Below are positions 31,414 to 38,871 of a DNA stretch of 45,190 bases, piece after piece. Under the pieces are notes generated by a model. That model saw only the letters and a list, made by a program, of their open reading frames with translations, was not told where the DNA came from and ran no database searches. The translations under genes and the position numbers were made by a program. Where the stretch lies: positions 1-45,190 of the forward strand of contig CAJUJI010000005.1 in assembly GCA_910586875.1 (NCBI GenBank), read 5' to 3'. The DNA is from an uncultured Anaerotruncus sp. GTDB taxonomy: Bacteria > Bacillota > Clostridia > Oscillospirales > Ruminococcaceae. Numbering within the stretch: position 1 is the first letter of the stretch; every line of letters begins with the position of its first letter.

Positions 31414-32205
31414 ATGAACGATTTGACAAAGGAAATGATACAACTTCTTGACTGCCCCTGCGAGGTGTTCGAGCCGATGAAGAAGGACCGCCCGATTATG
31501 GAGGCTTATCTGGCGGCGCGGGACGAGGGCAAACGCAATGGCTTTGTGCCGGTGCTTTTGGTGGCAGAGGAAAATCTGTTGGAGAACCTGCGCTGGGCGA
31601 TTCAAGAGGATGAAGAGCAACCGCCGGCGCTTGAAAAGATACGCGCCTGGCGCAAAGAACAGCTGGCGCTTCCTCTGGAGGATGGAAAAGAGGTGCTGGA
31701 CGCCCGCGTAGAGGAAGTGCTGGAATGGGTGGAAGATGAGGATGAGGAGGATTATTGGGAGCGGGTGACCGCGGTGGATACCTCCCCGAATCGTCCGCTG
31801 CCAAAATATAATCCCAAGGAGGACTGCTTTTCGGGCTATTGGGACTGGGGCTGCGACCGGAAGAAAACCTGTGAAATCATTCTGGCGAAAATCCCGGTGC
31901 GGAATCCTTGGGAGATATTCTGCTGGATTCCGATGGGCGGTTGGAACGAATGCCCGGATTATACCTCTATGATGGCGATTTTCAAGTATTGGTACGAGAC
32001 CTATCAGGTGGCGCCTGCGGTGTTTACCTCGGATGTGCTGGAGGCATATGCGGAAAAGCCGGCCCAGGGCTGGACACAGACGGCAAAGCTGGCAAAGGAG
32101 CAGTACAGCTTTTGCTGTGATATCGTTGACCAGGGGGTTGCAACGGTGGATGCACTTGCGGCGCTGCTGCATCAAAAAAAGATCTGGTATTTCTGGTGGG
32201 ACTAA
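31414..32205 (+). CDS. DUF4253 domain protein
   Basis: 263-residue protein. The C-terminal half is a clear DUF4253 domain: VRNPWEIFCWIPMGGWNECPDYTSMMAIFKYWYETYQVAPAVFTSDVLEAY (about 168-220). The N-terminal half (VPVLLVAEENLLENLRWAIQEDEEQPPALEKIRAWR) is also part of the family. DUF4253 proteins recur in immunity arrays and in Actinobacteria/Firmicutes genomes with no known activity. RBS GAGAGGAAGAG upstream. Last gene of the array. Confidence 0.8.
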   Translation: MNDLTKEMIQLLDCPCEVFEPMKKDRPIMEAYLAARDEGKRNGFVPVLLVAEENLLENLRWAIQEDEEQPPALEKIRAWRKEQLALPLEDGKEVLDARVEEVLEWVEDEDEEDYWERVTAVDTSPNRPLPKYNPKEDCFSGYWDWGCDRKKTCEIILAKIPVRNPWEIFCWIPMGGWNECPDYTSMMAIFKYWYETYQVAPAVFTSDVLEAYAEKPAQGWTQTAKLAKEQYSFCCDIVDQGVATVDALAALLHQKKIWYFWWD

Positions 32206-32220
32206 GCGGCTCAAATTAGA

Positions 32221-32253
32221 TTTTCCACTGCGTTGTGGATAACTTGTGGAAAA
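32221..32253. promoter_or_regulatory. Cluster of DnaA-box-like sequences within an inverted repeat
   Basis: TTGTGGATAA (32233-32242) is the exact reverse complement of the consensus DnaA box TTATCCACAA. It is flanked by TTTTCCACT (32221-32229) and TTGTGGAAAA (32244-32253, reverse complement TTTTCCACAA), two weaker boxes that also form an 8-bp inverted repeat (32221-32228 / 32246-32253). It sits just upstream of the DUF434 ribosome binding site. Confidence 0.55.
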
Positions 32254-32268
32254 TGAGGAGGCGGATGG

Positions 32269-32997
32269 ATGCCACAGGAGGTAAAACGCGGGTTTGTGCC
32301 AGGAGATGCGCGAGAATTTGGTGGAAAACAGCTTGTGCAGCTACAAAATGCACAGCAGGACATTGTCTATCTGCTCGATAGAGGCTATGAGGTGGAAAAA
32401 GCGGTTACCTTTGTGGGAAACCGCTTCCAGTTCTCAGCGAGGCAGCGCACCGCCTTAACCCGTGCGAGTGCGTCCTCTGCATGTGCGGCACAGCGCCGTG
32501 CAAAGGAGGCTGTGGGCAGTCTAAAGGGGCAGACGGCTTTTATTGATGGATTTAATCTTATTATAACGTTGGAGGCGGCGCTTTCGGACACGACGCTGTT
32601 GTTTTGTGTGGATGGCACCGTTCGCGATCTTTGCGGATTGCATGGTACCTATCGGCTGATTGATAAGACCGAGCTGGCGCTGCGGTTGATTGCGGAGCGG
32701 CTCGCAGAGCTTGAGATCGGAAAAGCGGTGTTCTATTTGGATGCGCCGGTCTCCAATTCCGGTCGGCTGAGCGCACAGATTCAGCAGTCGGTATCCGGCT
32801 ATGGCTATCCAGTAGCGGTGGAGATGGCACCGAATGCGGATGCTTGTCTTTGGGATAAACCGCTGGTTATCACCACCGATGCAATTATTTTAAATCGTTG
32901 TGGAGGCTGGGTGAACCTAGCACGGCAGATTCTGCATCGAAAATTGCCAAAGCGCAAACCTGTGAATCTATCCAACGGGCGAAGTTGGCCGGAATAA
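32269..32997 (+). CDS. DUF434 domain protein
   Basis: 242-residue protein. The N-terminal third (DAREFGGKQLVQLQNAQQDIVYLLDRGYEVEKAVTFVGNRFQFSARQRTALTRA) is the DUF434 domain; the remainder has the FIDGFNLIITLEAAL block and the VFYLDAPVSNSGRLS / NADACLWDKPLVITTDAIILNR stretches of the associated DUF5616 domain. The FIDGFNLI and TTDAIIL segments look like the acidic strands of a PIN/NYN-type nuclease fold, so a nucleic-acid role is possible but unproven. ATG 32269 with GAGGAGG 7 nt upstream. Confidence 0.8.
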   Translation: MPQEVKRGFVPGDAREFGGKQLVQLQNAQQDIVYLLDRGYEVEKAVTFVGNRFQFSARQRTALTRASASSACAAQRRAKEAVGSLKGQTAFIDGFNLIITLEAALSDTTLLFCVDGTVRDLCGLHGTYRLIDKTELALRLIAERLAELEIGKAVFYLDAPVSNSGRLSAQIQQSVSGYGYPVAVEMAPNADACLWDKPLVITTDAIILNRCGGWVNLARQILHRKLPKRKPVNLSNGRSWPE

Positions 32998-33004
32998 AAA
33001 ATAC

Positions 33005-33033
33005 TTGAAAAATATAAACGATTGTTTTATACT
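33005..33033 (+). promoter_or_regulatory. AIM24 gene promoter
   Basis: TTGAAA (33005-33010), 17-bp spacer, TATACT (33028-33033), followed by GGAGGGG and the ATG at 33063. Confidence 0.7.
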
Positions 33034-33062
33034 GAGATTGACAAAATAAAGGAGGGGTTCCC

Positions 33063-33818
33063 ATGATAACCTTTAAAAATTTGTATGATAACGTAAACCT
33101 CAAAGAGATTGCCAGCCGCGGAAACATCAAGGTGCTGGAGTACCAGCGGGATTTGAGCGTGACTCCGGAGCAGGCGGTGACCGCCTACTATGCCTCAGAG
33201 ATGAATGTACGCAAACGGCAGGTGCTGATTGAATTAGTGGGAGATGCGTACACCATCAGTGCAGGTGCGATGCAGTGGACAAGCGGCGCGGTTAAAATGG
33301 GCGCGGATGTCAAAGGAATCGGCGATCTGTTTGGAAAGGCGATTTCCTCTAAGGTGACAAAGGAGTCTGCGGTCAAGCCGAAATATGAAGGCACCGGCCT
33401 GCTGATGTTGGAACCGACCTATAAGCATATTCTGATAGAGGATGTTGGAGAATGGGGCGGCATTGTGCTTGAGGATGGATTATTCCTGGCCTGCCAATCG
33501 AAGATACAGCAGAAGGTCATAGCACGCAGCAATCTGTCGTCAGCGGTGCTGGGCGGAGAAGGGCTGTTCAACCTTTCGCTGCATGGGGAAGGCTTGGCAG
33601 TTTTGGAAAGCCCTGTCCCGCGGGATGAATTGGTTGAGGTCAATTTGAACAACGACGAAATTCGCATTGATGGCAGCTTTGCAATTGCATGGTCGAGCTC
33701 GCTGGAATTCCGTGTGGAGAAGTCCACCAAGAGCCTGGTAGGGTCCGCAATTTCTGGGGAAGGCTTGGTCAACGTTTACCGCGGCACAGGCAGAATTTTG
33801 ATGAGCTTGGTAGATTGA
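33063..33818 (+). CDS. AIM24 family protein
   Basis: 251-residue beta-rich protein of the AIM24 family (TIGR00266-like), distantly related to tryptophan RNA-binding attenuator-like folds. Signs: KVLEYQRDLSVTPEQAVTAYYASEM, the Gly-rich GTGLLMLEPTYKHILIE, and the SLSS/GGEGLFNLSLHGEGLAVLESP segment, followed by ISGEGLVNVYRGTGRILMSL. Mitochondrial Aim24 shapes the inner membrane; the bacterial role is unknown. It is a single-gene unit with own promoter and a terminator. Confidence 0.88.
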   Translation: MITFKNLYDNVNLKEIASRGNIKVLEYQRDLSVTPEQAVTAYYASEMNVRKRQVLIELVGDAYTISAGAMQWTSGAVKMGADVKGIGDLFGKAISSKVTKESAVKPKYEGTGLLMLEPTYKHILIEDVGEWGGIVLEDGLFLACQSKIQQKVIARSNLSSAVLGGEGLFNLSLHGEGLAVLESPVPRDELVEVNLNNDEIRIDGSFAIAWSSSLEFRVEKSTKSLVGSAISGEGLVNVYRGTGRILMSLVD

Positions 33819-33871
33819 GGTTTCTATTGCCCGGTGGTAGCATCTAGTATGGAATGTGATGGATGCACAAA

Positions 33872-33912
33872 AGAGCCAGTCCACACGAAACGTGGGCTGG
33901 CTCTCCTTGTTT
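33872..33912. terminator. Bidirectional terminator between AIM24 and comEA
   Basis: Stem AGAGCCAG-T-CCAC / GTGG-G-CTGGCTCT (33872-33884 with 33892-33904, one T-G pair) with T-rich tail on the plus side (TCCTTGTTTT) and TTTT on the minus side, serving both convergent genes. Confidence 0.85.
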
Positions 33913-33926
33913 TGATGCTGTTGTGG

Positions 33927-34289
33927 TTATGAGGTCGCAGCAAAGGACAAATATGGCCGGATCTGCTCTAGGGTGCCCTCCCCAATTCCGTCTACCTCCA
34001 AAAGCTGTTCGGCACGATTTAACGGGCGGTGCGTTTGCACATAATCATAGATTGCCTGCGCTTTTGCCGGTCCGATTCCTGGGAGCTGTTGCCAATCCTC
34101 TATGCTGGCGTGATTCACTAGGATGACAACCCCTTCCAGCTCGGGATAGGGGGATAAGGTTGCAGGTGAAAGGCTGATCTGCGCAGGCACCTCCAATGGT
34201 GCATTGCTGAATAGCTGGAAAAACAGACCGCCGCATAATAAAAGGATCAATACCGACAAAAAGGAATCACTCAACCGGCGGTTGCTCAT
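33927..34289 (-). CDS. comEA: ComEA-like helix-hairpin-helix DNA-binding protein
   Basis: 120-residue protein with one N-terminal membrane anchor (about 10-27, SVLILLLCGGLFFQLF) and a C-terminal tandem helix-hairpin-helix domain, VNHASIEDWQQLPGIGPAKAQAIYDYV (about 59-85) then LLEVDGIGEGTLEQIRPYL. This is the ComEA layout: a DNA receptor outside the membrane for competence. The region normally linking anchor and HhH (SLBB domain) is shortened. AAGGAGG precedes the ATG. Its start lies 23 bp inside the upstream ADP-ribosylglycohydrolase gene. ComEC is not nearby. Confidence 0.8.
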   Translation of the reverse strand: MSNRRLSDSFLSVLILLLCGGLFFQLFSNAPLEVPAQISLSPATLSPYPELEGVVILVNHASIEDWQQLPGIGPAKAQAIYDYVQTHRPLNRAEQLLEVDGIGEGTLEQIRPYLSFAATS

Positions 34290-35229
34290 GAAAATCCTCC
34301 TTTTCGGCGGCCGAATGCCAATTAAGAAGCAGCTCCTCTACCGCAGAACGGTTGCGCAATGCGTCGATCCAGCGTTGGGGGATATCCGCAAAGCCAAATT
34401 GGATACCTGCCAAACCGCCGGTGACACAAGCGGTGGTATCCGTGTCATGGCCGAGTGCGACGGCGCGTTTAACAGCATCCTCATACGATGTCGCATCCTG
34501 GAGAATCAGGAAAGCGCTGCGCAGGCAATCCACAACATAACCCGTTCCACTGCCAAAAAGAGGGGCTTCTGGGCGGATGCTGTATGCCAGCTCCTGCCGG
34601 TGTTCTGGGAATTCGGTATAGATAGCAGATAGGGCGCGTCCGGCCTGCTGATAGGCGGCAGAAAACGGCAGGCCAGAGAGTAGCCGCCGCGCCACCAGAC
34701 AGTAGAGCGCACAACAGACCTGGTTGCAAAGGTGCGCATGGGTGACAAGACACTGTGCGTGCGCGTCCGAAACGAGTTCTCGATCGCTTCCCTGGTGCCA
34801 GAGCGCCAACGGCAACACACGCATCAAGGCGCCATTGCCTTTGCCATCAGGACGCAGGCTGCCGGTGCGCTCAGGGGACATGCCCTGCGCGTAGGCGCAG
34901 AGCGCCTCCCCTGTTTGGACGCCAACATCAAATACGACACCATCCACCGCCCAAAGACCGTCGTGATACCAGGCGAGCAGCCGGCCGGCAAAATCCGGCA
35001 GAGAAAATTTCTTGCAGGAGAGCAGGCTGTCCAATAGGCAGAGCGCCTGCGCGCCGTCGTCTGACCAGGTGCCTGCGGGCACCTTGGGATAGGTGGGGTA
35101 GAAGCTAGAGGGTGGGACAAATTCAATTTGAGAGAGCGCAGGAAGATCGCCAGGCTCGCGAAACTCATAGGGGACGCCCAATGCGTCGCCTATGAGCAGC
35201 CCATAAAGTCCACCTCGGATACGCTGCAT
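34267..35229 (-). CDS. ADP-ribosylglycohydrolase family protein
   Basis: 320-residue enzyme of the DraG/ARH family, which removes ADP-ribose from proteins or other targets with two divalent metals. Motifs: RIRGGLYGLLIGDALGVPYEF at the start, the metal-binding TWSDDGAQAL (about 54-63; TDDT in many members), GKGNGALMR, and GHDTDTTACVTGGLAGI near residue 260, containing the second metal-binding aspartates. ATG 35229 is chosen because GGAGGG lies 7 nt upstream; the longer frame to 35280 lacks a site. The 3' end overlaps comEA by 23 bp, giving an operon. Confidence 0.88.
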   Translation of the reverse strand: MQRIRGGLYGLLIGDALGVPYEFREPGDLPALSQIEFVPPSSFYPTYPKVPAGTWSDDGAQALCLLDSLLSCKKFSLPDFAGRLLAWYHDGLWAVDGVVFDVGVQTGEALCAYAQGMSPERTGSLRPDGKGNGALMRVLPLALWHQGSDRELVSDAHAQCLVTHAHLCNQVCCALYCLVARRLLSGLPFSAAYQQAGRALSAIYTEFPEHRQELAYSIRPEAPLFGSGTGYVVDCLRSAFLILQDATSYEDAVKRAVALGHDTDTTACVTGGLAGIQFGFADIPQRWIDALRNRSAVEELLLNWHSAAEKEDFHEQPPVE

Positions 35230-35251
35230 AAAATCCCTCCGTTCAAATTTA

Positions 35252-35280
35252 ATCGTACAATATTGCAGGCAGATTTGCAA
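35252..35280 (-). promoter_or_regulatory. Promoter of the ADP-ribosylglycohydrolase-comEA unit
   Basis: On the minus strand: TTGCAA (35280-35275), 17-bp spacer, TACGAT (35257-35252), 23 bp before the start codon. Confidence 0.55.
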
Positions 35281-35305
35281 GCCTCTTTCTTTCCGATAAG
35301 CGCTG

Positions 35306-35314
35306 TGCTATAAT
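35306..35314 (+). promoter_or_regulatory. Extended -10 promoter of the MoxR/VWA operon
   Basis: TGCTATAAT (35306-35314) is a consensus extended -10; the -35 region (TTTCTT at 35286-35291) is poor. The ~95-nt leader contains two hairpins before the first gene. Confidence 0.6.
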
Positions 35315-35338
35315 AAATTTTAGTTGGTGAGCGCGTTT

Positions 35339-35387
35339 GTTTTGCCGCCGCAGACGGCAAAACTAGCCCCGCTATGCGCCGCATAGC
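35339..35387 (+). other. Two hairpins in the leader of the MoxR/VWA operon
   Basis: GTTTTGCCG (35339-35347) / CGGCAAAAC (35355-35363), and GCTATGC (35371-35377) / GCATAGC (35381-35387). Neither is followed by a T-tract. They may serve mRNA stability or an unknown leader control. Confidence 0.55.
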
Positions 35388-35416
35388 CAAAACACTCTGA
35401 AAGGTAGGTTTTGAGG

Positions 35417-36523
35417 ATGAAGGTACAAAAACCATTGATGGAGATGCGCTATCAGCGCGAGCTGGACGCACTCAAAGCAAATGATACCGGAAAACGTCCG
35501 GCGAACTGGCAGCTTTCGCCCCGTGCAGTGCGTTCGTTTATTCTAGGGCTGGATCAACCGCTGATGCTCGAGGGGGAGCCGGTGCCCATCACCCACAAGT
35601 TCTATGGGGATGATGCGCTGGTCGAACGCGCAATTGTGACCCTTGCAGGCAATCGGGGCCTCATGCTGGTGGGCGAGCCGGGTACTGCCAAAACCATGCT
35701 TTCAGAGCTGCTTTCGGCAGCGATCTGCGGCAACAGTGCCAATACGGTGCAGGGCACCGCGGGCACCAGCGAGGACAGCATCAAATATTCCTGGAATTAT
35801 GCGATGCTGCTGGCGAAGGGCCCGGTCCCTGAAGCGCTGGTGCCTGCGCCGGTTTACACCGGCATGAAACAGGGGATCATCACCCGCTTCGAGGAGATTA
35901 CCCGTTGCCCGTTGGAAATTCAGGACACCTTGATCAGTATTTTGAGCGACAGGGTGCTGAATATCCCCGAGCTGGGGGAGGATGGACTGCTGTTCGCGGC
36001 GGATGGCTTCAATATCATTGCAACGGCGAACACACGGGATAAAGGGATTAACGAGATGTCAAGCGCGCTCAAGCGCCGCTTTAACTTTGAGACGGTCGAG
36101 CCGGTGCGCAGCATCGCACTGGAAAGCCAGATTATCACCAGCCAGTGCGAGGGGCTTTTGGCCTCCTCCGGCATCGAGATGCAGGTACAGCCGGATGTGG
36201 TGGAGGTGCTTGCCACCACCTTCCACGAGCTGCGTACCGGCGCGTCGTTCGAGCGCGCGAAAATTCAAAAGCTCTCCGGTGTGATGAGCACCGCAGAGGC
36301 GGTTTCGGTCTATTACCAGTCGGCACTGGATGCGTACTATTACGGCGACGGAGAGGTGCAGATGGATACCTTGGTAGAGAATCTACTGGGGGCGGTGCTC
36401 AAGGAGACCCGTGAGGACCTGCCAAAGCTGCGCGAATATTTTAATGGTGCTGTGGCGCTCAAGGCGGAAAGGAATGGCGGAAGATGGAAAGCGTATTACG
36501 AGAGCCGCAGACTGCTGAAATAG
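35417..36523 (+). CDS. MoxR-family AAA+ ATPase (YehL-like)
   Basis: 368-residue AAA+ protein. Walker A GEPGTAKT (86-93); the Walker B region reads GIITRFEEITRCP (153-165), with Phe-Glu-Glu in place of the usual hydrophobic-Asp-Glu; sensor 1 IIATANTRDKG (200-210); arginine finger region SSALKRRFNFE. Pattern and gene context match the YehL subfamily of MoxR ATPases, thought to act as chaperones with partner VWA proteins. ATG 35417 has AGGTAGG 9 nt upstream. The next gene starts 40 bp inside its 3' end, so stoichiometric coupling of ATPase and DUF5682 partner is likely. Confidence 0.88.
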   Translation: MKVQKPLMEMRYQRELDALKANDTGKRPANWQLSPRAVRSFILGLDQPLMLEGEPVPITHKFYGDDALVERAIVTLAGNRGLMLVGEPGTAKTMLSELLSAAICGNSANTVQGTAGTSEDSIKYSWNYAMLLAKGPVPEALVPAPVYTGMKQGIITRFEEITRCPLEIQDTLISILSDRVLNIPELGEDGLLFAADGFNIIATANTRDKGINEMSSALKRRFNFETVEPVRSIALESQIITSQCEGLLASSGIEMQVQPDVVEVLATTFHELRTGASFERAKIQKLSGVMSTAEAVSVYYQSALDAYYYGDGEVQMDTLVENLLGAVLKETREDLPKLREYFNGAVALKAERNGGRWKAYYESRRLLK

Positions 36524-38871
36524 ACGAGCTGTTTGCACAGACCTACAACCTTTCGAGCGATGTGGTTTATTTTCCGGTGCGGCACCATTCGCCCGCCTGT
36601 GCGTATCATCTACTGGAGACGGTGCGGCTTTACCAGCCGGACGCGGTGCTGGTAGAGGGGCCCTCCGATGCGGGACAGCTGCTGGAGGGGATGGCGGACC
36701 CGTTGGCCAAACCGCCGTTTTGCATCTATTACAGCTATGATGATGCAACCGGCCTGGTGGATGAAAGCAAGGGGAAATATCGCGCGTATTATCCGTTTTT
36801 GGCTTATTCGCCGGAATATGTGGTGCTGTGCGAGGCGCACCGCCGGAAGATAGCCGCCCAATTCATCGATCTGCCGTACGCCAGTCAGCTGGTGAACGGC
36901 CGTGTTGCTACGGCACAGTTTAATTTTCAGGAGGAGGAGCTGGGCGCCACCGCCCGTTATACCGAGGCGCTTGCGCGCAAGGCGGGCTGCCGCAGCTTTT
37001 CCGAGTTTTGGGAGAGCCGGTTTGAGCTGGATGCACGCGCTCGCCCGACAGAACAGTTTGTAAAAGGGCTGCTTGCGCTGGGGAGCCTGCTGCGCGAAAT
37101 GGGTGCGCAGGACAAAGACGGTCAGATGAACCTGCTGCGGGAGCGGTTTATGGCACAGCAGATTGCGGCGGCGCGCGGTCAATACCAGCGGATTTTGGTG
37201 GTAGCAGGCGCGTTTCATATTCGCGGCCTGCTCACGCCACAGCAAGAGCTGCCCGCACTGCGCAAGCATGTTGCCGAAAATGCGGCCGCCTACCTGATGC
37301 CCTATACCTTCCATGAGGCGGACAGCCGCACCGGTTATTCTGCGGGGATGCCGTTTCCGGCCTATTATCAGAATGTGTGGGAGCGGATGCAGCGCGGAGA
37401 AAAAAAGCCGTATACTGCGGCGGTGCTGGGTTACATTGTACAGACCGCCCGCTATGCTCGCAAAACCCAGCCGGTTTCACTGCCGGATGAGATCAATGCT
37501 TACCGGATGGCCTGCTCACTAGCGGCGCTGCGGGATAAGCCTGCGCCGGGTGTTTACGAGCTGCTCGATGGGGTGCGCAGCGCATTTGTAAAGGGGGATA
37601 TCAACAGCAGCGCCACCTTTGAGCTGGACTTCCTTTCGCGGCTGCTTTCCGGCATGGGGGCCGGAGCAGTGCCGTCCGGCGGTTGTATGCCGCCGGTTGT
37701 GCTCGAGTTTCGCGCGCAGTGCGCCCGTTTTCGCTTGAAAACCGGCACGGTCGAACGCCAGCAGGCGACATTGGATATTGTGAAAAATCCCGCTCATGCA
37801 GAAAAGAGCCGTTTTCTGCACCAGCTACGTTTTCTGGAGACCGGCTTCTGCCAGTTGGAGTCAGGGCCGGATTATGTAAACGGCACCGACAAAAACCTGG
37901 TGCGGGAGCAGTGGATCTGCCGGTACAGCACAGCGGTGGAAACCCGGCTGATTGATCTATCGGTGTATGGTGCGACGCTCGCACAGGTTTGCGCCGCGCG
38001 CATCCGCGAGCAGCTCACCGACCAGATGGCGGCCTCGGCGCTGGGCAAGCTGCTGATTTCGGTACAGGTGTTGGGAGTACAGGACTTCTATCAACAGCAA
38101 CAGCCGCTGCTGATGCAGATTGTGCAGGAGGACGGCAATTTCCAGAGTCTATGCAAATTGGTGCAGTCGCTGCGGTATCTTGCGGGTATGCAGCGGATGC
38201 TCGTGGGGGAAGTGCATCCGGTTGTACAGTCTTTGTTGCGGGTTGCCTTTTTGGAGGCAGCCGAGCAGATTCCTGTGATGAAAACGGTGCAGGCCGACCA
38301 GGAAGAATCGGTGTGTGTGGATATGCGCGAGCTGTATGCGTTCACGGTGGAGCAGCCGCAGTGGTGTGACGGCGTGCGGTTTGCCGAACTGGTTGAGCAT
38401 GTGCTGGAGGACAGCTTTTGTAACAGCCGCTTTTATGGGGTTTGTTTGGCAATCCGGCACCGCCAGGGCGCATTGGATATGCAGGAGCTGTGCAACCGCA
38501 TCACCGGCTATCTGGAGACCGCGATGGGAGAGCCTGAACAGGCGGCATCCTTCATCTGCGGTGTGTTCTTAGCGGGACGGGATGCGCTGTTTGCTGACCC
38601 ACAGGTGTTAGAGCAGATGGATCGGGTGATCGCAAGGATGAGCGAGACGGCCTTTTTGGAGGTGCTGGCAAATCTGCGGTATGCGTTTACCAGCTTTTTA
38701 CCCACCGAACTGGATCGGGTGGGCAGGATGGTTGCACAGCTGCATCATCTGCGGGAGGAAAATCTGCGCGGAAGCGATTTTGTGAGCCAGCAGGAGGCTA
38801 TGCTGGCAATGAAGCTGGATGCGGCTGCGGCAAGCGAGCTTAGGAAATGGGGGCTGGTGAGCGATGGATGA
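36484..38871 (+). CDS. DUF5682 family protein (YehM-like)
   Basis: 795-residue cytoplasmic protein of the DUF5682 family. The N-terminal ~260 residues carry a pattern like the TraB/EreA/ChaN/TIKI superfamily: FPVRHHSPACAYHL (30-43), VLVEGPSDA (55-63), NLLRERFMAQQI (216-227) and ILVVAGAFHIRGL (237-249). This hints at a metal-dependent hydrolase-like core (inference by eye). The remaining two thirds is helical, with many Gln/Leu repeats and no known motif. It overlaps the AAA gene by 40 bp and the VWA gene by 8 bp. In E. coli the matching gene (yehM) is also uncharacterised. Confidence 0.8.
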   Translation: MESVLREPQTAEIDELFAQTYNLSSDVVYFPVRHHSPACAYHLLETVRLYQPDAVLVEGPSDAGQLLEGMADPLAKPPFCIYYSYDDATGLVDESKGKYRAYYPFLAYSPEYVVLCEAHRRKIAAQFIDLPYASQLVNGRVATAQFNFQEEELGATARYTEALARKAGCRSFSEFWESRFELDARARPTEQFVKGLLALGSLLREMGAQDKDGQMNLLRERFMAQQIAAARGQYQRILVVAGAFHIRGLLTPQQELPALRKHVAENAAAYLMPYTFHEADSRTGYSAGMPFPAYYQNVWERMQRGEKKPYTAAVLGYIVQTARYARKTQPVSLPDEINAYRMACSLAALRDKPAPGVYELLDGVRSAFVKGDINSSATFELDFLSRLLSGMGAGAVPSGGCMPPVVLEFRAQCARFRLKTGTVERQQATLDIVKNPAHAEKSRFLHQLRFLETGFCQLESGPDYVNGTDKNLVREQWICRYSTAVETRLIDLSVYGATLAQVCAARIREQLTDQMAASALGKLLISVQVLGVQDFYQQQQPLLMQIVQEDGNFQSLCKLVQSLRYLAGMQRMLVGEVHPVVQSLLRVAFLEAAEQIPVMKTVQADQEESVCVDMRELYAFTVEQPQWCDGVRFAELVEHVLEDSFCNSRFYGVCLAIRHRQGALDMQELCNRITGYLETAMGEPEQAASFICGVFLAGRDALFADPQVLEQMDRVIARMSETAFLEVLANLRYAFTSFLPTELDRVGRMVAQLHHLREENLRGSDFVSQQEAMLAMKLDAAAASELRKWGLVSDG

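Noticed and set aside
27536-32205. Search for a polymorphic toxin or secretion gene beside the immunity-type array
   Set aside because: No large secreted protein, RHS/YD repeats, LXG or pre-toxin domain seen on either strand.
32221-32253. DnaA boxes considered as the replication origin
   Set aside because: Only one perfect box, no long AT-rich unwinding region, and no dnaA/dnaN/rpmH nearby.
33927-35229. comEA/ADP-ribosylglycohydrolase pair as a toxin-antitoxin (DarTG-like) module
   Set aside because: No ADP-ribosyltransferase (DarT-like) gene adjoins; the HhH protein has a membrane anchor typical of ComEA.
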